Source: Dehalococcoidia bacterium (GTDB lineage: Bacteria > Chloroflexota > Dehalococcoidia > SZUA-161). From it: a stretch of DNA of 40,638 nt. Location of the stretch: contig DUEY01000003.1 of the NCBI GenBank assembly GCA_011174795.1, positions 40,692 through 81,329 on the forward strand, given 5' to 3'. This document shows positions 1-9,055 of the stretch, one piece after another; positions within the stretch are counted from its first letter, which is position 1, and every line of letters starts with the position of its first letter. The notes beneath the pieces are model-generated. The model made no database searches. It saw nothing but the letters and a program-made list of their open reading frames with translations, and was not told where the DNA came from. Made by a program: the position numbers and the translations under genes.

Positions 1-618
1 TTTACCAGCGGCGGGATAGTGTTGCGCTGGTTCCGTGACGAATTCGCCCAGATGGAGAGTGCGGTGGCTCAGGCCAGCGGACTCGACGCCTACGATTTGA
101 TGGGCACAGAGGCAGCGCGGGTGCCGCCGGGCTGCGAAGGGCTGGTGATGTTACCACACCTGCAGGGTGCAATGGCTCCCGAAGCCAATCCAAAGGCCAA
201 GGGGGTGTTCTTCGGCTTCACGTTACGACACGGGCGCAGCCACTTCACCCGGGCAATCATGGAGGCAGTTGGATTCATTGTGCGGTGTAACATCGAAGTA
301 ATCGAGGGGATGGGAGTGCCCGTCAATGAAATCCGCGCTCTGGGGGGTGGGGCTCGCAGCCACCTATGGAAGCAGATCGAAGCCGATATCACACGTCGAC
401 CGGTGGTGACAACGACCAACGAAGAGGCAGCAACACTCGGCGCCGCCATACTGGCAGGAAAGGCAGTAGGACTGTACGCCAGTATCGAGGAGGCAGCGGG
501 GCAGATGGTACAGGTTAAGGAACGCTTTGAGCCAGACCGGGAAAACTTCGCCGTGTACGACGAGGCTTACACTAACTACGTGCAACTGTACGACCAATCC
601 TGCCCTCTGTTCGGGTAG
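1..618 (+). CDS. FGGY-family carbohydrate kinase, xylulokinase-like, C-terminal part (5' truncated)
   Basis: The reading frame is open from the first base, so the gene starts outside the window; 205 residues are visible. They correspond to the C-terminal half of the FGGY sugar kinase fold, which phosphorylates a pentose or polyol with ATP. The diagnostic stretch is the ALGGGARSHLWKQIEADI block followed by RRPV and EEAATLGAAILA, the adenine-binding end of the active site in xylulokinases. A class I aldolase gene follows after 66 bases, consistent with a sugar catabolic operon. The exact sugar cannot be told without the N-terminal substrate-binding half; xylulokinase is the closest match by motif, and glycerol or other polyol kinases are possible. 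Confidence 0.85.
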   Translation, partial: FTSGGIVLRWFRDEFAQMESAVAQASGLDAYDLMGTEAARVPPGCEGLVMLPHLQGAMAPEANPKAKGVFFGFTLRHGRSHFTRAIMEAVGFIVRCNIEVIEGMGVPVNEIRALGGGARSHLWKQIEADITRRPVVTTTNEEAATLGAAILAGKAVGLYASIEEAAGQMVQVKERFEPDRENFAVYDEAYTNYVQLYDQSCPLFG

Positions 619-684
619 AAGCAGAGCAGTGTTTGAAAAAACTGGCGAAGCGAAGAATCACCGCACGAAAGGAGCACCTCAGCT

Positions 685-1527
685 ATGTCTGCAATCACTG
701 GAAAAAGGATTCGCCTCAACCGTTTGATCGAAGCGGAGACCAACACCTGCCTGATCTGTGCCATCGACCACGGGATGACCTCCCCGCAGTTTTTGAGCGG
801 GCTATACGACACGGAAGCCCGCGTCCGCGAGGCCATCGCTGGAGGAGCCAATGTCCTGATGCTGGGACGGGGCACGGCGAAGAAGTTCTGCCATCTGTTT
901 CGTCGTGATACCTCGCTGGCGCTCATGCTCACTGCCTCTGCCGCCGGTAGACCGTCGGGTGCACAAATTACGCCTATCGGTTCCGTAGAAGAGGCGCTGC
1001 ATATCGGAGCCGATGCTGTTGTTGTGTATGTGGCTTTGGCGGGCGACAACGAGCCTGACGCGATTACCTATGTCTCCAATATAGGCGAAGACTGCGAGCT
1101 GCTGGGCATGCCCTTCATCGCTGAAGCCGAGTACCCTAATGCCTACCAGAGCCTACAATCCATGCAGGGTGAGCTGGGCGCGGAGTACCTGAAGCGAAAT
1201 GCCCGCCTGTGCGCGGAATTAGGAGCCGACATCGTGAAGGTAAACTGGAGTGGCGACCAGAAATCGTTTGGCGAAATTGTGCGGGCATGCGACCGCCCGG
1301 TGGTGCTGGCAGGTGGCAGCCTGATTAGCGACGCAGAGCTTCTCACCCGCATGCAGCAGGTACGTGATGTGGGCGCGATAGGGTGCTCCGTGGGTCGTAA
1401 TATCTTTCAGCATAAAAACCCGGAAGCCATGACGGCAGCCATCAGCCGTGTGTTCCGCGATAAGTGGCCGGCGAAAAAGGCGCTCCAGGAGCTTGAATCA
1501 ATTCTAAAGACCTCTGGCAAAGCATAG
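685..1527 (+). CDS. Class I aldolase, DeoC/FbaB/LsrF-type
   Basis: The 280-residue protein is a TIM-barrel aldolase that forms a Schiff base with its substrate. Visible marks are AIDHG near residues 26-30, the Lys in IVKVNW (K185), which is the expected Schiff-base lysine, and VVLAGGS near 206-212, the phosphate-binding loop after the lysine strand. Length and motifs fit the archaeal-type fructose-bisphosphate aldolase / LsrF / 2-amino-3,7-dideoxy-heptulosonate synthase superfamily; the particular substrate is not decided by sequence alone. The start ATG has the Shine-Dalgarno aaaggag about 10 bases upstream. Position directly after a sugar kinase gene suggests cleavage of a sugar phosphate, which is inference. 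Confidence 0.82.
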   Translation: MSAITGKRIRLNRLIEAETNTCLICAIDHGMTSPQFLSGLYDTEARVREAIAGGANVLMLGRGTAKKFCHLFRRDTSLALMLTASAAGRPSGAQITPIGSVEEALHIGADAVVVYVALAGDNEPDAITYVSNIGEDCELLGMPFIAEAEYPNAYQSLQSMQGELGAEYLKRNARLCAELGADIVKVNWSGDQKSFGEIVRACDRPVVLAGGSLISDAELLTRMQQVRDVGAIGCSVGRNIFQHKNPEAMTAAISRVFRDKWPAKKALQELESILKTSGKA

Positions 1528-1699
1528 AAGGGTGTAATCCTGCCCGGGGCTTATCGGGCTTCCCCCGAATCTAACCCTTCCCCCAGGAACGGCGGACGGG
1601 GGAGTTGTCCGAACTTCATGAGGACTTCATAAACAGGGAAATGACCATATAGCCGGTGAACGCTTAATCTGTTGTCAGAGACCGGAGCAGGATGAGTCG

Positions 1700-2320
1700 A
1701 TGGTTCCGCAAGACAAGCGTATTCAGGTAAGAAAAGCCATGCCAGACGATGCTGGAGATTTTGCCGAACTCGTGCTAATCTCGGCCCCCAGTTTTTTCCC
1801 CGCCATATGGGGTGACAGCGCAAACGACGTATTACAATATATGTTCCGCCGGCCACATAATCTTTTCAGCTTCGAGCATACCCTTTTCGCCGAGCTGGAC
1901 GGCGCCAGAGCCGGCATGTTATTAGGATATGACTGGAGGACAAAGAAACGCGAGGATATACGAACAGGTTTGCTGCTGATGAAAAGAATGAAACTCGGTT
2001 TCTTCCTCAGGCTTCCTCCGATGATAAAAACCCAAAGGGTTTTCGGGGGGATTGGCGAGGGGGAATATTACATCAGTAATTTCGCCACCTTCCCTGAGCA
2101 CAGAGGAATGGGAGCAGGAACGAGGCTACTTCTTGAAGCAGAGGAGGAGGCGAAGCAGAGCGGCGGGGTAAGAATGGTTGTCGATGTCGATGCGGACAAC
2201 TCAGTCGCACAAAGTCTGTACCAACGGACTGGATATTCAGTAGTTAGGGAGGCATCGCTGTCGCTGCGCGGGGGGAAATATGATCGCCATATTTACAGAA
2301 TTTGCAAGGAGCTTACGTAA
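1700..2320 (+). CDS. GNAT-family N-acetyltransferase
   Basis: The 206-residue protein is a predicted acetyl-CoA-dependent acyltransferase. Near residues 128-150, YISNFATFPEHRGMGAGTRLL is acetyl-CoA-binding motif A (R/Q-x-x-G-x-G/A seen as HRGMGAG), and NSVAQSLYQRTGY near 177-189 is motif B. An insertion of about 40 residues before motif A contains KRMKLGFFLRLPPMIKTQR, basic and hydrophobic. The gene stands alone, with 172-base gaps on both sides, so context gives no substrate. Amine or protein N-terminus acetylation are both possible. Confidence 0.78.
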   Translation: MVPQDKRIQVRKAMPDDAGDFAELVLISAPSFFPAIWGDSANDVLQYMFRRPHNLFSFEHTLFAELDGARAGMLLGYDWRTKKREDIRTGLLLMKRMKLGFFLRLPPMIKTQRVFGGIGEGEYYISNFATFPEHRGMGAGTRLLLEAEEEAKQSGGVRMVVDVDADNSVAQSLYQRTGYSVVREASLSLRGGKYDRHIYRICKELT

Positions 2321-2417
2321 TTCCCGAGGCGCCCTTATGCACCGGAATCCCTTTCAAGGGGCGCACCGCACAACGGCGATACTGACCCCGCCTGCCTCAC
2401 TACCATGACTGAAAGGA

Positions 2418-2447
2418 TTGCTGCGAGAATCGCGGTGATGTTATTAT
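2418..2447 (+). promoter_or_regulatory. Possible sigma70-type promoter for the U32/UbiA cluster
   Basis: TTGCTG and TATTAT are separated by 18 bases, about 45 bases before the first possible start of the U32 gene. The -35 match is only 3 of 6, so this is a weak prediction from the sequence alone. It is the only candidate seen in the 172-base gap before the long plus-strand cluster. Confidence 0.25.
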
Positions 2448-2492
2448 AGACAGGTTTACAGCCGGAGTAGAGCGGGAATTAAATGAAAAAAG

Positions 2493-3674
2493 ATGCATAT
2501 ACGCCCGAACCGGGGAACTTCTACAATAATGGAGTCCCTCAGGACAATGGGTAAATATCTATGCATTCCCACCTGCTGGGAAGATGATTATTTAGACCAG
2601 CTCGTAGAACAGGGCATCGGTGAGAAGCTACATGAACTCTACGGTTCCCTGTCCGAATCGGTTATCGGGAGCGGAAGAGCTTCATTTACCCTCCCCCAGG
2701 TCTCCCTGGAACAGGCCGGAAACCACATACAGAAAATCCACTCGATGGGTATAAAGTTCGATTATCTGTTGAACGCGGCCTGCATGGGAAATATGGAGTT
2801 CGCTGCGGAGGGGCAGAAGAAGCTCCTTTCCCTGCTCCACTGGTTGCAGGAGTGTGAGGTAGAGACTGTTACGGTCAGCATTCCCTATCTCGTCGAAGTC
2901 ATAAAGAGGTATTTCCCTGAAATCGCTGTGAATATATCGACGATAGCCCACGTGGATTCTGTACCCAAAGCGAAATTCTGGGAAGCGCTGGGCGCAGACA
3001 GGATAACGCTAGACTTCATGATGAACCGGGATTTCGAGTTCCTCAGAAGTGTTCGCAGCGCAGTAAACTGCAAGCTCGAAGTGATAATGCACGATCTGTG
3101 CATTTACGGGTGCCCCTACAGGTACTACCATTTCAATACAGTGGCGCATGCTTCACAGGAATCGAGCGAAAGCAGCAATCTGAAACATAAGCTTGCCGTT
3201 TCCTATCCCACGCTGAAGTGCATCCTGATTAAGCTAACCGATTTCTCCGAAATCATGAAGATAAGGTGGATCAGGCCCGAGGATATCGTTATCTATCGCG
3301 ACCTGGGCATAGATTTCTTCAAAGTCGTGGGCAGGACGAGGCCGGCCTGGGAGATTTTGACCTGGGCAAAAGCGTACGCAGACGGGGCCTATCAGGGGAA
3401 CCTGCTGGATATAATGCCCATCGTCCCGGCAGGGATGGAAGGCGCCAGTTCCATCGCCGACGTCGTGCCTATTTACGTAGATAATCAGAAGCTCGATGGA
3501 TTCCTGGATTACTTTCAATCGAGCCAGTGTCGGACGGATTGCCACGAGTGCAGCTACTGTCGTGAGGTCGCTGAAAAAGCGGTCAAGGTTACGGATAAAG
3601 AACAACTGAATGAATTCATAGCTTACTTCACCCGAGCCGCTGACTCCGCAACCAACTGGGAGTCAATTATCTAA
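2493..3674 (+). CDS. Peptidase U32-family protein, UbiU/UbiV-like, probable Fe-S protein
   Basis: The 393-residue frame matches the U32 fold. MGKYLCIPTCW opens the barrel, NISTIAHVDSV and LGADRITLDF are the usual strand signatures, and HDLCIYGCPYRYYHFNTVAH (about 200-219) is the family block. Two cysteine groups are visible: C203 and C207, and C346-x3-C350-x2-C353-x2-C356, enough for an Fe-S cluster. U32 proteins include true peptidases, RNA-modifying enzymes, and the UbiU/UbiV pair that hydroxylates ubiquinone precursors without oxygen. It lies just before two UbiA-type genes, which makes a role in modifying a prenylated or aromatic compound an attractive inference. The start is uncertain: ATGs at 2493, 2529 and 2547 are all possible, and homology begins near the last. 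Confidence 0.72.
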   Translation: MHIRPNRGTSTIMESLRTMGKYLCIPTCWEDDYLDQLVEQGIGEKLHELYGSLSESVIGSGRASFTLPQVSLEQAGNHIQKIHSMGIKFDYLLNAACMGNMEFAAEGQKKLLSLLHWLQECEVETVTVSIPYLVEVIKRYFPEIAVNISTIAHVDSVPKAKFWEALGADRITLDFMMNRDFEFLRSVRSAVNCKLEVIMHDLCIYGCPYRYYHFNTVAHASQESSESSNLKHKLAVSYPTLKCILIKLTDFSEIMKIRWIRPEDIVIYRDLGIDFFKVVGRTRPAWEILTWAKAYADGAYQGNLLDIMPIVPAGMEGASSIADVVPIYVDNQKLDGFLDYFQSSQCRTDCHECSYCREVAEKAVKVTDKEQLNEFIAYFTRAADSATNWESII

Positions 3675-3736
3675 TTTATCGGCATATAACGGCATTCGAA
3701 ACGGGGGAATAAACCGGAACAGCCTGCGGAATCCGT

Positions 3737-4783
3737 ATGAATAGACGAACGATAACAGGCATTTTAAAGGCAAACAGTATCCAGTATGTCTGGGCTGGCT
3801 TTCCCGTATTGTTCGCCGCCATTTTTTATGCCCTTGGCAGAGCACCGACCCTGAGCGAATGGGATTCCATAGGCCTCATAATAGCTGCAACCGCTCTGAT
3901 CCTCGGTACCGCCAGCCAGCTTGCCAATGCATACGCCGACCGGGACGAAGACTGGCTCTATGTCCCCAGCAATCCACTGGTCACCGGCGAACTGGCAGCA
4001 GGAACGGCCAGGAAAGCCCTTATAGTTCAGAACATCCTGTGCGGGCTGCTCCTCATCGCCCTTTTGGTAGTCAGCGATTTTAACTACCCTCTCATAATAG
4101 TGATGGTGGTTGGCTGGTGTTTCGGTCTGGCATATTCATTGCCGCCGTTTAGATTCAAGGAGACCCTTGCCAGCCCGTTTACCCACGCCCTCGCCGCGAC
4201 TATGGTGCCCATTGCCGGCTGGCTCGTCGTTGAGTCATCGCTGGTTGCGCAGGATGGTTTCATCATAGCCTTTTCCGCTTTCTTTTTCGTCCACCTGGTC
4301 GCATTTGGGGTAACCGTTAAGTTAAGAAAAACGCACGAAGATTTGAACGGTGGACAGATTCAGGTCGAAGAGGGCAAGGGAATATCCGACCTCAGAACCA
4401 GCGGCCTCGGGTTGAGGGTTAAGACCGCGGTGGCTATAGAGGCGGTTGTGGGTTTAGGGGCATTCATCCTGATACCGATATACTGGGGGCTGGGGATTTT
4501 CGATAAAGAATTATCAATCGCATTGCTTACCCTGCCCCTGCTGTTCATGATATTGACTGTAGTTACGCGGGTAAGGAACCCTCTGGGCAATGCCTACAGG
4601 TGCGGGATGTTTATGGCGATGGCCTGCGTGTTCATAGTCTTTTCATTCCTCGGCATCGCTCTCGCCGATATTATTCACTGGGCATTTATTGTGCTGGCGT
4701 TCGTCTTTTTCACCGCAGTGTTTGCTATACTGCAGAGAGTTACCCGTCCATTCGGACCGTCCTTTCGGCCCATACAGGTGTGA
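3737..4783 (+). CDS. UbiA-type prenyltransferase, paralog 1
   Basis: A 348-residue polytopic membrane protein with about eight to nine hydrophobic segments. The first UbiA Asp-rich motif is present as N64-AYA-D68-RDE-D72, followed by NPLVTGEL, the usual NRPLVSG-type block, and YSLPPFRFKE near residue 137, which matches the conserved YSxPPxRLK of the family. UbiA enzymes move a prenyl chain from a diphosphate to an acceptor in the membrane. The expected second motif (DxxxD) is not recognisable: its region reads KLRKTHEDLNGG. Starts 62 bases after the U32 gene and is followed by a close paralog, so these probably form one transcript. Family membership is firm by motif; the reaction is unknown. 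Confidence 0.82.
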   Translation: MNRRTITGILKANSIQYVWAGFPVLFAAIFYALGRAPTLSEWDSIGLIIAATALILGTASQLANAYADRDEDWLYVPSNPLVTGELAAGTARKALIVQNILCGLLLIALLVVSDFNYPLIIVMVVGWCFGLAYSLPPFRFKETLASPFTHALAATMVPIAGWLVVESSLVAQDGFIIAFSAFFFVHLVAFGVTVKLRKTHEDLNGGQIQVEEGKGISDLRTSGLGLRVKTAVAIEAVVGLGAFILIPIYWGLGIFDKELSIALLTLPLLFMILTVVTRVRNPLGNAYRCGMFMAMACVFIVFSFLGIALADIIHWAFIVLAFVFFTAVFAILQRVTRPFGPSFRPIQV

Positions 4784-4828
4784 ACATCGGGCCACGTGTT
4801 TTTCGAGCCGCTGGGGAGGAATCAGAGA

Positions 4829-5854
4829 ATGAATCGAAAAGGTCTGGTGGGCCTCTTCAAGGCAAATCTGCCCCAGTTCGTCTGGATGTCTTTTCCGGTA
4901 TATATCGGCTCGTTTATTTTTGCGCTCGAAGCCGAGGATAAGGACCCCGAATGGCTACCGATTACTCTCTTCCTGATAACAGTAACCATCCTTGTATCTA
5001 TCGCCGAATTTGCCAATACCTATGCGGATAGAGATGAAGACTGGCTCTATGTCCCCAGCAATCCGATAGTAACCGGTGAACTCGACGCGGTGACGGCCAT
5101 GAAGGCCTTTATCGTGCAGAATATCCTGGGCGGTGCGTTTTTAATCGCCCTATTAGCGGTCACCCGCAACTACTGGTTGACACTGGCACTGGCCATCGGC
5201 TGGGCGGTAGGTTACACCTATTCAATGCCTCCCTTCAGATTCAAGGAAAGGGTTGTCGGCCCCCTGTTCTTTGCCCTCGGCATATCGCTGAAACCCATCG
5301 TCGGCTGGCTGGTTATCGGACCGCTGAACGATTTCATGATCGGTTTTGCGGTATTTCTTTTTGTATGGCTTATGGCATTTCAAATATCTGGAGATAAGCT
5401 AAGAAAAACGTCGCTTGCCTTAAATCACGGTATCATTCAGTCAGAAGGGGACAGCGGTGTCCAGAGCATCGGCACTGTCGGCTTGAAACTGACGGTTAAA
5501 ACCGCTATATTTCTGGAGTCGTTTATCGGTCTGGGGGCATTCATACTGGTCCCTATCTTCTGGCATCTGGATATATTCAACATGACGCTATCGATTGCGT
5601 TACTGACCCTGCCTCTGGTATTCATGATCTTAACCGTCATTACGCGAATCAGGGAACCTCTCAGGAATGCTGACAAATGCGGGCAGTTAATAGGAATGGT
5701 CTATTCATTTATCGTACTCTCATTTTGCGGCGTAGCGCTGGCAAGCGTCATCCACTGGGCTCTGGCAGCCCTCATCTGTGTCGTCTTTCTTATAGTATTT
5801 CGCCTGCTGTTCAGGGTCGTTCATCCCTTCGGTGAGGCTTCCCGAATCCTGTAG
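4829..5854 (+). CDS. UbiA-type prenyltransferase, paralog 2
   Basis: Tandem copy of the preceding gene, about 341 residues. The start chosen is the ATG at 4829 because MNRKGLVGLFKANLPQFVW aligns with the beginnings of the other three copies and GGGGAGGA lies 8 bases upstream; an in-frame ATG at 4796 would add 11 unrelated residues. Motif 1 is N-TYA-D-RDE-D followed by NPIVTGEL; YSMPPFRFKE follows. The motif-2 region reads KLRKTSLALNHG, lacking both aspartates. Eight or so transmembrane segments are expected. It precedes the transporter operon by 142 bases. Confidence 0.82.
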   Translation: MNRKGLVGLFKANLPQFVWMSFPVYIGSFIFALEAEDKDPEWLPITLFLITVTILVSIAEFANTYADRDEDWLYVPSNPIVTGELDAVTAMKAFIVQNILGGAFLIALLAVTRNYWLTLALAIGWAVGYTYSMPPFRFKERVVGPLFFALGISLKPIVGWLVIGPLNDFMIGFAVFLFVWLMAFQISGDKLRKTSLALNHGIIQSEGDSGVQSIGTVGLKLTVKTAIFLESFIGLGAFILVPIFWHLDIFNMTLSIALLTLPLVFMILTVITRIREPLRNADKCGQLIGMVYSFIVLSFCGVALASVIHWALAALICVVFLIVFRLLFRVVHPFGEASRIL

Positions 5855-5955
5855 AGCCAGACATCTAGCCGTTGAGGCTTTTCAAGCCACTGTAGGGAGT
5901 TATAGGAGGAATAATCTATAAGGGGGGCTCTATGGAGTACAAACAGGAGTAGATG

Positions 5956-6000
5956 ATGCTTCTACGTCAGCTTGAATTATATGGAGGAGGACGAAGATGA
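5956..6000 (+). CDS. Possible 14-residue leader peptide coupled to the binding-protein gene
   Basis: A very short frame, MLLRQLELYGGGRR, begins at ATG 5956 (a second ATG lies at 5953) with AGGAG six bases upstream, and its stop overlaps the start codon of the next gene as ATGA. Four of its first eight residues are leucine. The overlap suggests translational coupling, and a Leu-rich leader before a branched-chain-type transporter would make sense for attenuation, but that is inference; the GGGRR end is forced by the Shine-Dalgarno of the next gene. No terminator/antiterminator pair was found. Confidence 0.28.
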   Translation: MLLRQLELYGGGRR

Positions 6001-7187
6001 AAACCAAGCTGCTGTTTACACTGGTAATGGTAGCTTTACTTGGGAGCCTTGTCTCATCAGGATGCTCGACCGAAGCTCCTATCAAGATAGGAGCGCTGCT
6101 TGCCATCACCGGTCCAATGGCTACCGACGAGAGCGCGAGCCGGGATGCCATTAAGATGGCTCTTGATGAGGTGGACTATGAAGTGGCAGGTTATGAGATT
6201 CAACTGATAGTGGAGGACTGGGCTATGGACCCGGCAGTGTGCCTGTCGAAAACAAAAAAGCTTATAGAAATGGACGATGTGGACATAGTCATAGGCCCGT
6301 TTTCCTCCAGCGCAGGGCTCGCCATTCGTGACTATATCGATGAAAACGAGCGTCTATGGATACCTTACTTGTGCACCAGCTCGTCGTTTATAGAGGATTC
6401 GTACACCAGATACTTCTTCCGCGCCTCTTACAACTCCGGCCGCCAGCTAACCTCTGTAGGAGCCTATATAGCTTATGAGACGAAAGGCTGGCGCAAGGCG
6501 GCTTGTATCGCCCTCGACTATCAGCCCGGCCATGACGAGCTAGAAGGATTCAAGGAGGTTTTCGAGGCGATGGGGGGCGAAGTGGTACAGGAGATATACA
6601 CGCCCATGGATGCTCTCGACTACGGACCATACGTAACTCAGATTGATGTGGACGATGTCGACTTCCTGTGGTCCTTCCACTACTCAGGATACGCCCTGTC
6701 ACTTTTCACGGCACTGGAAGAATACGGGATAAAGGACCAGCTGCCGGTGTTTGTCTCATGCAATACATTCTACCCCTCTTTGCTGGCACAAACCGGGGAT
6801 ACCGCCCTGGGAATCGAAAGTGTAAGTAACTATATCACCTATCTAGACACGGCAGAGAACAACAGGTTTGTGCAGGAGCTTGAGGATAATTACCAGGCGG
6901 AGGCTACCGATTTCTCCGAGCACGCCTACGTGGCAGCTAAAATGGCGATACTGGCTATTGAGGGAGTCGACGGCGATGTCGATGACGTAGACGGGATGAT
7001 TGAAGCCCTGGAGCAGTCGGAGTTTGAGGCGCCGCGCGGTCCCATCAAGTTCGAAGTACACAGTCCGGTTCAGAATATGTATCACACGGTGGTAGAAAGG
7101 GTGGAGGGCGAGCTGCAAACCACCCTCATAGGTACTTATACCGATATCGGACCGTACTGGCTGCCGCCGGGGATTGAGCTTGACTAG
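5997..7187 (+). CDS. Branched-chain amino acid-type ABC transporter substrate-binding lipoprotein 1
   Basis: The 396-residue protein starts with a signal peptide of about 22 residues ending in a lipobox-like SSGC (C23), so it is expected to be lipid-anchored outside the membrane. IKIGALLAITGPMA and the later DVDIVIGPFSSSAGLAI match the type 1 periplasmic fold of Leu/Ile/Val, amide and aromatic acid binding proteins (HAAT family). GGAGGAGG six bases before the ATG is a strong ribosome site. Followed within 23 bases by livH. A second binding protein lies 6 kb downstream in the same cluster. The ligand is unknown; amino acids, amides, aromatic acids or lipoidal compounds are all bound by relatives. 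Confidence 0.85.
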   Translation: MKTKLLFTLVMVALLGSLVSSGCSTEAPIKIGALLAITGPMATDESASRDAIKMALDEVDYEVAGYEIQLIVEDWAMDPAVCLSKTKKLIEMDDVDIVIGPFSSSAGLAIRDYIDENERLWIPYLCTSSSFIEDSYTRYFFRASYNSGRQLTSVGAYIAYETKGWRKAACIALDYQPGHDELEGFKEVFEAMGGEVVQEIYTPMDALDYGPYVTQIDVDDVDFLWSFHYSGYALSLFTALEEYGIKDQLPVFVSCNTFYPSLLAQTGDTALGIESVSNYITYLDTAENNRFVQELEDNYQAEATDFSEHAYVAAKMAILAIEGVDGDVDDVDGMIEALEQSEFEAPRGPIKFEVHSPVQNMYHTVVERVEGELQTTLIGTYTDIGPYWLPPGIELD

Positions 7188-7209
7188 TTTTTAAGGAGGC
7201 TGACTCGTT

Positions 7210-8079
7210 GTGCCCCAGGCAGACCAGTTAGCGCTGGTTTTTTTAAACGGCATATCGTTCGGTATGCTGCTGTTTCTCCTGGCCGCGGGCCTGGTGCTGA
7301 TGCTCGGGATTATGAACATCGTCAACCTGGCCCACGGCTCGTTCTATATGCTCGCCGGCTTCATTGGCATAGCGGTTGCCATAAAGACGGGAAATTTCCT
7401 GCTGGGCGCTGTAGCCGGTATGTTTGCCATCGGCTTCATCGGCCTGGTTATGGAGCGTTTCTTCCTGCGCCGGCTGCCCGGCCATATAGAGCAAATGCTT
7501 TTTACCCTGGGCTGCGTCTATATCATCTATGACCTGTCCAGGGTTGCATGGGGCTCAAATCCACAATATCTCCCACCGCCGGAAGTGCTCACCGGTTCGG
7601 TTCCCATCGGAGACCTTCAATATCCGATTTACCGCCTGGCAATTATCGGATTCGGCGCGATTATTGCATTCGGCCTGTGGCTGTTCCTGGAGAAGACGCG
7701 TTTTGGCGCTATCATCCGTGCCGGAGCCGATGATAAGGAGATGGTCGAGGGGATAGGGATAGACATCAAGCTGGTTTTCACCATGGTTTTCACTCTGGCT
7801 GCACTGCTGGCGGGCCTGTCGGGGGTGCTGGCTACTCCTGTACTCACCGCCAATCTGACGCTTGACTGGCAGGTTTTAACCCTCGCCTTCGTGGTAATTG
7901 TGGTGGGTGGCTTGAGAACTTTGAAGGGAGCCCTTATCGGCAGCCTCCTCATCGGCATCGTGGACAGCGTCGGCATATTCTTCTTCCCCGAGCTGGCCAT
8001 GTTTTTAATGTTCGGGGTTACGGCTCTGATCCTCGCGTTCAGGCCAAAGGGGCTCATAGGTTACGGGGGCCTTCGTTGA
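7210..8079 (+). CDS. livH: ABC transporter permease, LivH type
   Basis: The 289-residue integral membrane protein has about eight hydrophobic helices and the LivH opening LVFLNGISFGMLLFLLAAGL, then LGIMNIVNLAHGSFYMLAGF, the family signature. The sequence GADDKEMVEGIGIDIKLVF is the cytoplasmic loop that contacts the ATPases. It forms the substrate channel with LivM. Starts at GTG with AAGGAGG about ten bases upstream; LivM begins one base after its stop, so they are co-translated. Confidence 0.9.
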   Translation: MPQADQLALVFLNGISFGMLLFLLAAGLVLMLGIMNIVNLAHGSFYMLAGFIGIAVAIKTGNFLLGAVAGMFAIGFIGLVMERFFLRRLPGHIEQMLFTLGCVYIIYDLSRVAWGSNPQYLPPPEVLTGSVPIGDLQYPIYRLAIIGFGAIIAFGLWLFLEKTRFGAIIRAGADDKEMVEGIGIDIKLVFTMVFTLAALLAGLSGVLATPVLTANLTLDWQVLTLAFVVIVVGGLRTLKGALIGSLLIGIVDSVGIFFFPELAMFLMFGVTALILAFRPKGLIGYGGLR

Positions 8080-8080
8080 G

Positions 8081-9055
8081 ATGGTAAATATCCTCTCGAG
8101 AGCCCAGCTCATGCGCTACGGCGCTTATGTGCTGGTCGGGCTGGCTGTTTTCCTAATCGTCCCCCAGTTTATAGCCTCGTATTACGTCCTGATATGGGCC
8201 GAGATCCTCATCTATGCCATCTTCGCCCTCAGTTTCAATATGCTCATGGGCTACACCGGGCTTCTCTCGCTGGGGCATGCCGCTTTTTTTGGAGCAGGGG
8301 GCTATACGGTGGCCCTGCTCGTCGTAAAAGGAGGGATGGACAACTTCTGGCTCTGCATCTTCATTGCTCTCCTGGTTTCAGCGCTTCTCGGGCTGGTTTT
8401 CGGCTACCTGGCGCTGCGTACAACAGGCATTTACTTCATCATCATAACCCTGGCTCTGGCACAAATGCTGTGGGCACTTGCCTGGCGCTGGCGTTCACTT
8501 ACGGGAGGCGATGATGGCCTGCCGGGCATCGACCGCCCCGACTTTGGACTGCCCTGGTCGCTGGAGGATACCACGAATTACTATTATTTCATCCTGGTAT
8601 TCTTTGTGCTCTCCCTCTTCATCCTTTACCGCATAAGCCGCTCCCCCTTCGGCCGTACACTGGTCGGTATCCGCGAGAACGAACCCCGCATGCAGGCTCT
8701 GGGTTATAACACCTGGCGATACAAATATGTTTGTTTCATCATCGCGGCTGTATTCGGAGGCCTCGCGGGGGTTTTGAAGGTCTATCAAGACGGCTTTATC
8801 AGCCCGACATACTGCAGCATGATGACCTCGGCACTGGTGGTGCTTATGGCGTTGATAGGGGGTACCAGGGTTTTTACAGGCCCTATCCTGGGCGCCGGTG
8901 TGGTCTGGATTATTAAGAGCGTGGTCAGCTCATACACCGAGTACTGGACGCTTATTCTGGGCATTCTTATGGTCGTCATCGTTATGTTTGCCCCTCAGGG
9001 GATAGTAGGATATCTTGCGCAACTGAAGGAAAGGTATGGAACTCTTAAAGGCTGA
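8081..9055 (+). CDS. livM: ABC transporter permease, LivM type
   Basis: The 324-residue membrane protein is the second channel subunit of the importer. ALSFNMLMGYTGLLSLGHAA near residues 49-68 and ALRTTGIYFIIITLALAQM are LivM signatures, and GIRENEPRMQALGYN is the coupling loop that meets the ATPase. Its last 20 bases overlap livG, a sign of a tight operon. Substrate is unknown, as for the rest of the transporter. Confidence 0.9.
   Translation: MVNILSRAQLMRYGAYVLVGLAVFLIVPQFIASYYVLIWAEILIYAIFALSFNMLMGYTGLLSLGHAAFFGAGGYTVALLVVKGGMDNFWLCIFIALLVSALLGLVFGYLALRTTGIYFIIITLALAQMLWALAWRWRSLTGGDDGLPGIDRPDFGLPWSLEDTTNYYYFILVFFVLSLFILYRISRSPFGRTLVGIRENEPRMQALGYNTWRYKYVCFIIAAVFGGLAGVLKVYQDGFISPTYCSMMTSALVVLMALIGGTRVFTGPILGAGVVWIIKSVVSSYTEYWTLILGILMVVIVMFAPQGIVGYLAQLKERYGTLKG

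Noticed and set aside
1542-1559. GCCCG-N8-CGGGC hairpin after the aldolase gene
   Set aside because: Short stem, wide loop and no T tract, so not a convincing terminator.
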